Source: Candidatus Bathyarchaeota archaeon (GTDB taxonomy: Archaea > Thermoproteota > Bathyarchaeia > Bathyarchaeales > Bathyarchaeaceae). From it: a stretch of DNA of 14,169 nucleotides. Position 1 is the stretch's first letter, and each line of letters begins with the position of its first letter. The position numbers and the translations under genes are program-made. The DNA lies in assembly GCA_020348365.1 (NCBI GenBank), contig CP070749.1:975778-989946 (forward strand), read 5' to 3'. Of the stretch, positions 1 through 3,838 are shown in pieces. The notes beneath the pieces are model-generated. The model saw only the letters and a list, made by a program, of their open reading frames with translations, had not been told where the DNA came from and made no database searches.

Positions 1-121
1 AATGTAGCGCCAGTTGCGGTTGTCAAAGAAACGAGACAATCATCAAGAGAACGATGACATTCTCATGCAGATGAGTGATTCCCTGAAAAGAGCACACTCA
101 TACAAAACATAAAAGAGGGGA

Positions 122-143
122 AAGGGTTGTTCGATCAACCCTT
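122..143 (-). terminator. Perfect 8-bp hairpin, terminator-like on the minus strand
   Basis: AAGGGTTG at 122-129 pairs exactly with CAACCCTT at 136-143 around a 6-nt loop. Read on the minus strand, the hairpin begins two bases after a TAG stop at 145-147 and is followed by a pyrimidine-rich tract (TCCCCTCTTTTATGTTTTG). On the plus strand the following bases are purine-rich. It therefore looks more like the end of a minus-strand transcript than of a plus-strand one. Whether archaeal RNA polymerase uses it is not shown. Confidence 0.4.
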
Positions 144-144
144 G

Positions 145-409
145 CTAAAAGAAGATGAAGGCTTTTCGGCGTTCCATTTCTACAAGCGCATTGGCTTTGG
201 CCTGTTCCGCCTTTAACCATGCAGTTCTTGCGAAGCCAGGAGGCACGCAACTCACTGAACCACTGGACCTAATCTCTACTTGGGACAGACAAGGGGAGAC
301 TGAGTCTCTATCCATTCCTAGCGCAAGAAGCAGAGTTTTTAGGAAAGAGCCTTTTCGCAAAGGATTCGTCTTTTGCACTTCTAAGCACCACACGCAGATT
401 TATGGATGA
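145..409. other. Element of unknown nature with open frames on both strands
   Basis: Both strands are open over almost the same bases. The minus frame (393 to 145) gives 82 residues ending in an alanine/lysine/glutamate-rich tail and stops next to the hairpin at 122-143. The plus frame (155 to 409) gives 84 residues with a signal-peptide-like start (MKAFRRSISTSALALA). I recognise neither protein and neither has a convincing ribosome binding site. A small pair, CCTTT/AAAGG, lies near 350-364. It could be a minus-strand small RNA, one short gene, or a fragment of a dispersed repeat. Bases 1-121 hold nothing I can assign. Confidence 0.25.
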
Positions 410-430
410 AGAGGGACTTAGGGTTTGTGC

Positions 431-468
431 CGTCATATAACGGTAGTCGATAACACGTCATATGACGG
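431..468 (+). promoter_or_regulatory. Paired 13-bp direct repeats, candidate operator of the Bat-type regulator
   Basis: CGTCATATAACGG (431-443) and CGTCATATGACGG (456-468) match at 12 of 13 positions and start 25 bp apart. The second copy contains the perfect palindrome CGTCATATGACG (456-467). Both lie just upstream of the TATA-like box at 476-484, where a basal-factor recruiter or autoregulator would be expected to bind. Binding by the adjacent regulator is inference. I saw no further exact CGTCATAT copy in the window. Confidence 0.5.
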
Positions 469-475
469 CTATAGC

Positions 476-484
476 GATATATTT
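476..484 (+). promoter_or_regulatory. TATA box for the Bat-type regulator gene
   Basis: GATATATTT is centred about 38 bp before the ATG at 518, predicting a start of transcription near 506 and a leader of about a dozen bases. This supports the ATG at 518 over the TTG at 425, because the TTG lies upstream of this box. Confidence 0.5.
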
Positions 485-517
485 GACACTGCCAGTTTCT
501 ATCTTGGTGCTCTTGAA

Positions 518-1240
518 ATGACATTACATGAAGTTGCTATAAAAGTAGCCATACCCAACTCATTTTATACGGATGTTACTCGCAGGTTTCCATCAATGAG
601 TATATTCATTTGGTGCAACAGAGAGAATGATGTTATTGAGGTTGTTGTGAGGAACCCGGAAGATTATGCCCTTGTCATGAAGGAGATTCAAGCACGCCCG
701 ATTATGGGCGTAATTGAGGAAATATCTGATGATCGCCGGCTCTACCTAAACGTGCATGAATGTTATTGTATGAAACAAGACACGATAGTAAGACATATCG
801 GGGAATTGGATATCCTCAACATCTTCCCAAACATGATAGAAAACGGCTGGTCATATCATCGGCTCATAGTCTTCAAACACAAGGATCTGGAGGAGCTTCT
901 GCGACGCTTTGACAATTGGGGATGGGTCTACAAGATCCTGCGCAAGGTTCCTTTTGACGGGTTCATTGCAAGTTCCCTAACTCTCTCAGCAGACGCTCTC
1001 TTCTCGGGGTTAACTGAGAGACAGATGACCGCCCTTGTTACGGCACACCGACATGGCTATTACAACCTGCCAAGGGACTCTGACATTCAGTCAATTGCCG
1101 CCAAAGAGAAAGTGCCACGCACAACATTTCAAGAACACCTCAAGAAGGCTGAGAACAAACTCGTGGCAGCGCTAATCCCACATATGAAACTATTCAGTCA
1201 TACGTCACCAGAAAGAAGGCAAAGCCTGAAGGTAAAATAG
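518..1240 (+). CDS. Bat-type helix-turn-helix transcriptional regulator
   Basis: Predicted DNA-binding regulator of 240 residues in the archaeal bacterio-opsin-activator-like class. The C-terminal part, about residues 165-219, has the HTH_10 pattern: LTERQ, then a spacer with GYY and PRD, then a recognition helix around KVPRTTFQEHLKKAENKL. The N-terminal half begins with an alternating strand pattern and the FIWCNRENDVIEVVV stretch typical of the sensor/dimer part of this family. I saw no PAS, GAF or metal-binding motif. The frame stays open back to a TTG at 425, but the ATG at 518 matches the usual family start (MxxxEVxIxV) and lies downstream of the TATA box. It is preceded by a paired repeat that could be its own operator. 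Targets are unknown; the tiny-gene island or the methyltransferase cluster are candidates by proximity only. Confidence 0.85.
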   Translation: MTLHEVAIKVAIPNSFYTDVTRRFPSMSIFIWCNRENDVIEVVVRNPEDYALVMKEIQARPIMGVIEEISDDRRLYLNVHECYCMKQDTIVRHIGELDILNIFPNMIENGWSYHRLIVFKHKDLEELLRRFDNWGWVYKILRKVPFDGFIASSLTLSADALFSGLTERQMTALVTAHRHGYYNLPRDSDIQSIAAKEKVPRTTFQEHLKKAENKLVAALIPHMKLFSHTSPERRQSLKVK

Positions 1241-1264
1241 GGATTCACTAAGTTCAGCTATCTT

Positions 1265-1341
1265 TTTGCATGCAATCGATAAATTTACGTTGATTAATGG
1301 GAAACGTAAACGAATTATGTTACTTCCCGATTGCATGCAAA
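1265..1341. repeat. 77-bp nested inverted-repeat element
   Basis: Ends of 14 bp pair perfectly: TTTGCATGCAATCG (1265-1278) with CGATTGCATGCAAA (1328-1341). Inside, TTTACGTT (1284-1291) pairs with AACGTAAA (1303-1310) around an 11-base loop. This gives an outer and an inner dyad 25 bp downstream of the regulator's stop codon. It could be a small non-autonomous mobile element, a cruciform binding site or a folded RNA. No flanking target-site duplication is obvious. Confidence 0.55.
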
Positions 1342-1429
1342 TCTTGCTTGAACCAGTAGGTCTTTCCTTTATTTTTTTGCGCGCGCTAGATTCCCTAGCA
1401 CATTCCCGATGCATGCATGTTATGCATTA

Positions 1430-1528
1430 TTAGGTTTCTCTTTCCGATGCTTTCTCTTTGTATCTTCGGTCTCGTCTCTTCAGTTCTTCACGAGAGATAT
1501 CTTGGCCTACAACTGAGTGTACGCGCAA
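1430..1528 (-). CDS. Possible tiny charged protein, 32 residues
   Basis: A minus-strand frame from TTG at 1528 to TAA at 1430-1432 reads MRVHSVVGQDISREELKRR and ends in a highly charged tail. The start lies about 23 bp below a TATA-like stretch (1541-1554, minus-strand ATATAGATATATG), compatible with a leaderless transcript. The GTTTGATG array begins at 1554, directly upstream. I recognise no family. The strand is purine-rich, which by itself yields K, R and E codons, so this is a weak call. Its resemblance to the other basic peptides of the island is the main reason to list it. Confidence 0.25.
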   Translation of the reverse strand: MRVHSVVGQDISREELKRRDRRYKEKASERET

Positions 1529-1553
1529 TGTTGAATTAGACATATATCTATAT

Positions 1554-1697
1554 GTTTGATGGATAAATCGAACATTTATCAGATAGTTTGATGTTGGCTT
1601 GAAGTTGTTCGATTAATGTTTGATGGTAGAATCAAACAGTCTGATGGACAGATCAAAGGATTCGATGGTGAATCAAATGTTTGATGTAGAAGAATCG
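1554..1697. repeat. Helically phased array of six GTTTGATG-type dyad units
   Basis: GTTTGATG or a close variant begins at 1554, 1586, 1618, 1639 (GTCTGATG), 1660 (ATTCGATG) and 1679. Most units continue into the reverse half ATCAAAC or a variant, so each is a dyad of about 20 bp; the clearest is 1618-1637. Start-to-start spacings are 32, 32, 21, 21 and 19 bp, close to three, three, two, two and two helical turns. A lone ATCAAAC half-site sits near 1838. This looks like a cooperative protein-binding array. It is not CRISPR: the units abut and there are no unique spacers of constant length. Confidence 0.6.
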
Positions 1698-1775
1698 CGC
1701 GGGACCCTGCATAGGAAAAACCTCAACGACCATGCTGCTACCCGATAGGAAATGATGGTGAAAACACGGAGGGGT

Positions 1776-1794
1776 CCCTCTACCTCGTAGAGGG
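1776..1794. other. Perfect 8-bp stem-loop in a gene-free stretch
   Basis: CCCTCTAC (1776-1783) pairs with GTAGAGGG (1787-1794) across a 3-base loop, with one further T-G pair outside. No T-run follows on either strand, so an intrinsic terminator is unlikely. Bases 1698-1947 hold no gene I can support; besides this hairpin they contain only the palindrome ATGCGCGCGCAT at 1845-1856. Confidence 0.35.
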
Positions 1795-1947
1795 GCTTAA
1801 CCTTGTTCCCCTGTAGGGATTAGTGGTGAAGTTGAACATCAAACATGCGCGCGCATCTCGACGTAGTTATCATAGACACAATCAATATCCTTGGAATACA
1901 CAACACCATCTAGGAGTGTTATATTCTCTTCTGAAGATTACAATCAC

Positions 1948-2178
1948 TTATCGTTTGCCTTTCTCTATCTCTGATTTTAGTTTCCGATATCTTCCATAAG
2001 AGCTGACGACAAAGAGAGCATCACAGATTGCCAATAGGATGATTCCCAGCCACAAATAGAATGGGACATGCCGATTCAAGGATTCCTCAAGAATGTAGAG
2101 AAAAAACAGAAAAGAACCAAAAGATCCTGTGACACCACCAGCAAGGAACCATTCTAATGAGAGTCCTCTCAATCCCAT
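1948..2178 (-). CDS. Small membrane protein of unknown function, two TM segments
   Basis: The 76-residue product has two hydrophobic stretches, at about residues 9-29 (WFLAGGVTGSFGSFLFFLYIL) and 41-61 (FYLWLGIILLAICDALFVVSS). They are joined by a short charged loop (EESLNRH) and followed by a basic tail (RYRKLKSEIEKGKR). By the positive-inside rule the tail should be cytoplasmic, making a hairpin with both ends inside. The minus-strand sequence before the ATG is GTGAGAC, a weak ribosome site, and no strong TATA box lies at the ideal distance. I recognise no family. Amino-acid composition and length make it a credible gene. It shares its strand with the small membrane protein at 2371-2541 and might act with it. 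Confidence 0.55.
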   Translation of the reverse strand: MGLRGLSLEWFLAGGVTGSFGSFLFFLYILEESLNRHVPFYLWLGIILLAICDALFVVSSYGRYRKLKSEIEKGKR

Positions 2179-2283
2179 AAAGTCTCACTGAGAATAATCT
2201 TCGATTGAATTGTTATCTAACAGTTATGAATAAGGAATATGAAGAACAGATAAGGTTGCCTTTCTAGACTCAATCAGCTATTT

Positions 2284-2348
2284 AGAACATTTTCTTCTGT
2301 AGGCGGGTGTAGGTTAGACCGTAGCGCGCGCGGCGAGAGAACATTTTC
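2284..2348 (+). repeat. 11-bp direct repeats flanking a GC-rich segment
   Basis: AGAACATTTTC occurs at 2284-2294 and again at 2338-2348. The 43 bases between them are GC-rich and include the GC run at 2324-2331, unlike the AT-rich surroundings. This could be the footprint of a small insertion with target duplication or a pair of binding sites. Neither is proven. Confidence 0.35.
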
Positions 2349-2370
2349 GCCTTGTATACATGCTACTTCT

Positions 2371-2541
2371 TCATTTTCTCAGTGTAGGAATGAAATAGAC
2401 TAGAACTGCAACTATCACCAATGCTACAGATATCAGCCATACCCATCCTGATTCTAAGTAGCTGTTTAGAAAGAGCAATGCTACGGCAAACAACATCAGA
2501 ATGGCTGCAATCGTCCTAATCTGCAGAGTTGTAGCCCTCAT
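2371..2541 (-). CDS. Small two-TM membrane protein, 56 residues
   Basis: The minus-strand frame from ATG at 2541 to TGA at 2371-2373 encodes 56 residues: a basic start (MRATTLQIRT), a hydrophobic segment at about 11-29, a short acidic turn (LESG), a second hydrophobic segment at about 33-51, and the tail PTLRK. Placement of basic residues predicts a hairpin with both ends in the cytoplasm. A TATA-like box (minus-strand TATAATAA, 2562-2569) is centred about 25 bp before the ATG, so the mRNA is probably leaderless or nearly so. I recognise no family. Length, topology and promoter position argue that it is a true gene, although its size will usually escape gene callers. It could also be a regulatory or toxin-like membrane peptide, but nothing specific shows that. 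Confidence 0.6.
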   Translation of the reverse strand: MRATTLQIRTIAAILMLFAVALLFLNSYLESGWVWLISVALVIVAVLVYFIPTLRK

Positions 2542-2561
2542 CCATAGCTTTTATCAAGGCA

Positions 2562-2569
2562 TTATTATA
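2562..2569 (-). promoter_or_regulatory. TATA box for the 56-residue membrane protein
   Basis: Minus-strand TATAATAA lies at 2569-2562, centred about 25 bp upstream of the ATG at 2541. This is the archaeal spacing for transcription starting at or next to the start codon. Confidence 0.45.
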
Positions 2570-2623
2570 GGTACTGAAGATGGGATACTTCATCGATTTC
2601 GTGCATGCATGTGGCATCAGGAG

Positions 2624-2746
2624 TCAGACGGATTCAAATGTGGATGATTTTGGTTTGGCTTTCAGTTTCTTTGGAATATTCCCTAGTCTCACCACATTCT
2701 GTGAGTTAACTACGTATATTGGATTACCATGAGGTTGCCTTTGCAT
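2624..2746 (-). CDS. Possible tiny basic protein, 40 residues
   Basis: From ATG at 2746 (inside a GCATGC) to TGA at 2624-2626 the minus strand reads MQRQPHGNPIYVV, then a region ending in the basic stretch IPKKLKAKPKSS. The frame is open further upstream to 2839, but that part overlaps the zinc-ribbon gene in another frame and looks spurious. There is no clear TATA box and only a weak GGGGA ahead of the start. I recognise no family. It is listed because its basic composition and strand match its neighbours. Confidence 0.25.
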   Translation of the reverse strand: MQRQPHGNPIYVVNSQNVVRLGNIPKKLKAKPKSSTFESV

Positions 2747-2790
2747 GCATTCCCCGGAAAGTGATTGCTGCGCGCGCGATCGCTTGCATG

Positions 2791-2955
2791 TTATTCCCTG
2801 AACTTGAACTCGCTTAGCGGCGTCCCACAATTCTTGCATAGGGTGTTTTTTTTCCCATAGCTATAAAGCACTTCGGTTCCCTCGCATTTTGAGCATACAA
2901 ATATCCTCTTGGGCTCTCTTTTTACTACTGCTTTATCCTTTTGGCTATTAATCAG
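2791..2955 (-). CDS. Small zinc-ribbon protein, 54 residues, non-standard start
   Basis: The minus strand encodes two knuckles, CSKC (residues 21-24) and CKNCG (40-44), separated by 15 residues (EGTEVLYSYGKKNTL), which is a zinc-ribbon layout. The start of the protein is basic and it ends in LSEFKFRE. Small zinc ribbons of this kind usually bind nucleic acid or another protein; the partner here is unknown. A strong ribosome site (AGGAGGAG, 2969-2962 on the minus strand) precedes the frame, but no ATG, GTG or in-frame TTG follows. The best candidates are CTG at 2955, six bases after GGAGG, or ATT at 2952. A TTG next to the site leads to a stop after three codons. Either a rare start codon is used or the sequence has an indel. 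A run of eight T on the plus strand (2846-2853) lies inside the gene, but the frame holds on both sides of it. Confidence 0.6.
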   Translation of the reverse strand: MINSQKDKAVVKREPKRIFVCSKCEGTEVLYSYGKKNTLCKNCGTPLSEFKFRE

Positions 2956-2994
2956 TCAACTCCTCCTGTAGTTGCCTGCATGCACTAGCTTTTC

Positions 2995-3142
2995 TTAGCC
3001 TGCTTTCTCTGTTCGATTCTTCTTTTTTCTCTCTTTATTCTTTTCTTCCCTTTCTTTCTTTTCAAGAATCCTTAACTTCCATAGTCTCTATTAGAGGCGC
3101 AAGACATTTTAAAGTTGCGTAAAGGACATCCTGCGCATCCAT
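2995..3142 (-). CDS. Tiny lysine-rich gene split by a +1 frameshift
   Basis: The first frame, ATG 3142 to TGA 3062-3064, gives 26 residues (MDAQDVLYATLKCLAPLIET, then MEVKDS). Moving +1 just before that TGA opens a second frame to TAA at 2995-2997 that reads LEKKEREEKNKERKKKNRTE and then KAG. The second frame has no start codon of its own. Joined, they make a natural-looking protein of about 48 residues: an amphipathic start followed by a very basic, probably helical tail. The junction is GAT TCT TGA, a stop codon in the A site at which the preceding tRNA could slip +1 to CTT. Programmed frameshifting, gene decay and a sequencing or assembly indel are all possible. A TATA-like box at 3166-3172 supports expression. 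I recognise no family. Confidence 0.4.
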
Positions 3143-3165
3143 ACTTGTTACAGATGGTAAAGCGG

Positions 3166-3172
3166 TTTTATT
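3166..3172 (-). promoter_or_regulatory. TATA box for the split lysine-rich gene
   Basis: Minus-strand AATAAAA lies at 3172-3166, centred 27 bp before the ATG at 3142, the spacing expected for a leaderless archaeal transcript. A GCATGC follows at 3177-3182. Confidence 0.4.
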
Positions 3173-3302
3173 GCGTGCATGCGGCGGTTGAGATGTCGAG
3201 AAATCAGGCTTCTGTTAAGATTGAGAATGTTCATGCGTCTGAGGCTTTAAATCAGAGGGTGCACGCATGCATGCAAACACAATGCACGAATGGAAGAACG
3301 GA

Positions 3303-3395
3303 CTACGTAGTCTTTGAGCGTTTCTCCTTGTGCTTTTTTCTCTTTTCGGCTCTTTCCTTCTTGGTCATTGGCTTCTTCTTTGAGCTTTTTCCCAT
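3303..3395 (-). CDS. Tiny highly basic protein, 30 residues
   Basis: The minus strand reads MGKSSKKKPMTKKERAEKRK and then KHKEKRSKTT before TAG at 3303-3305. Nearly half of the residues are lysine or arginine and none is strongly hydrophobic, which suggests a nucleic-acid-binding or ribosome-associated peptide; this is inferred from composition only. A near-consensus TATA box (TATAAAA, 3440-3434) predicts transcription starting near 3411. That falls almost exactly on an in-frame GTG at 3410, so a leaderless start there would add five residues (V-I-E-L-G). I chose the ATG for lack of proof. Because the strand is purine-rich, chance K/E codons are a caveat. Confidence 0.4.
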   Translation of the reverse strand: MGKSSKKKPMTKKERAEKRKKHKEKRSKTT

Positions 3396-3424
3396 ACCCA
3401 ACTCGATCACTAGACCAAAGTAGG

Positions 3425-3487
3425 GCCTCTAGGTTTTATAGCTTTCCAAGATTTTTCTTTGCTGGAAAGTTGAGAACCTAGAAAGGC
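3425..3487. other. Long interrupted hairpin between two tiny basic genes
   Basis: Three stem blocks are nested in order: GCCT (3425-3428) with AGGC (3484-3487), CTAGGTT (3429-3435) with AACCTAG (3475-3481), and CTTTCCA (3442-3448) with TGGAAAG (3463-3469). That is 18 pairs with small internal loops and a 14-base end loop. The structure lies in the gap between the genes at 3303-3395 and 3514-3639 and contains a TATA box. It could be a folded RNA, the 3' end of the upstream transcript, or a cruciform regulator site. Confidence 0.45.
3434..3440 (-). promoter_or_regulatory. Near-consensus TATA box for the 30-residue basic protein
   Basis: Minus-strand TATAAAA within GCTATAAAACC is among the clearest TATA boxes in the window. 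It sits between the two arms of the inverted repeat at 3425-3487, so folding or a bound protein there could control it. Confidence 0.5.
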
Positions 3488-3513
3488 TCATTTAACGCTT
3501 ACAGAAAGATACA

Positions 3514-3639
3514 TTACTTTTTATGCCTTGTGGGGAGTGAAACGTTCTTTCTCTGTTTCCGCTTCATCTTCTTAGTTCTCTGCGACTGTCTGTGCTGTTC
3601 CCGACCTGCAGCTTTCTCTTTCTTGCTTCTTCTAGCCAT
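3514..3639 (-). CDS. Tiny highly basic protein, 41 residues
   Basis: The minus strand reads MARRSKKEKAAGREQHRQSQ, continues RTKKMKRKQRKN and ends PTRHKK before TAA at 3514-3516. About two fifths of the residues are K or R, with no hydrophobic core, so it is probably disordered or helical and nucleic-acid-binding; this is composition-based inference. GGAGG lies eight bases before the ATG at 3639, which decides this start. An in-frame ATG at 3654 would add MEAEN but would consume the ribosome site. A TTTTAA box on the minus strand (3686-3681) is about 30 bp from 3654 and would give a short leader carrying GGAGG. No family recognised. This is the best supported of the basic peptides. Between it and the PLP enzyme gene, bases 3655-3838 form a divergent promoter region. 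Confidence 0.5.
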   Translation of the reverse strand: MARRSKKEKAAGREQHRQSQRTKKMKRKQRKNVSLPTRHKK

Positions 3640-3776
3640 ATTTTCAGCCTCCATTTTGTTGCCTAACCAAACGATACCTGTTAAAAGATGTTACGTACAC
3701 ATCGTTTTCATTCAAAACGTATAGGACTGATACTCATCCAGATTATCCATACATGCATGTGTGCGCATGATACAGA

Positions 3777-3832
3777 AAATAATAAAGGGAGCATGTTCAA
3801 AGGGAAAGCATAAACGCAACTACTGAGGAGGT
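3777..3832 (+). promoter_or_regulatory. TATA-like box and strong Shine-Dalgarno for the PLP enzyme gene
   Basis: AAATAATAAA (3777-3786) is positioned for transcription starting near 3808. GAGGAGGT (3825-3832) follows, six bases before the TTG at 3839. The strength and spacing of this ribosome site are the reason to accept TTG as the start codon. Confidence 0.5.
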
Positions 3833-3838
3833 CAAATT

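Larger units (their letters stand above)
1268..3274. repeat. Cluster of GCATGC and (GC)n alternating purine-pyrimidine tracts
   Basis: GCATGC occurs at 1268, 1333, 1411, 2603, 2743, 2978, 3177, 3265 and 3269. GC runs of 8-9 bases occur at 1379, 1847 (inside the palindrome ATGCGCGCGCAT at 1845-1856), 2324 and 2770. A six-base word should occur by chance less than once in this stretch. In the remaining 11.5 kb I found only four GCATGC (4240, 5665, 10014, 11370) and one long GC run (13859-13867). The tracts fall mostly between or at the edges of the tiny genes. Confidence 0.7.

Noticed and set aside
1..57. Open frame at the left edge (18 codons to a TGA at 55-57), possible tail of an upstream gene
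   Set aside because: A second frame is also open for a similar distance and 18 codons give no recognisable domain, so no frame can be preferred.
425..517. N-terminal extension of the regulator from TTG 425
   Set aside because: It covers the paired repeat and the TATA box, and the family start pattern begins at the ATG at 518.
1205..1414. Minus-strand frame of 69 codons over the nested inverted repeat
   Set aside because: It overlaps the end of the regulator gene and both arms of the repeat, with no ribosome site and no protein-like pattern.
1554..1697. CRISPR array
   Set aside because: Units are only about 20 bp, imperfect, and adjoin without unique spacers of constant length. No cas gene is present.
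3115..3423. Plus-strand frame of 102 codons
   Set aside because: It is antisense to the lysine-rich frames, begins at a TTG without ribosome site, and its hydrophobic part is the complement of K/E codons.
3530..3724. Plus-strand frame of 64 codons
   Set aside because: It is the antisense image of the 41-residue basic gene, which has GGAGG and a TATA-like box of its own.
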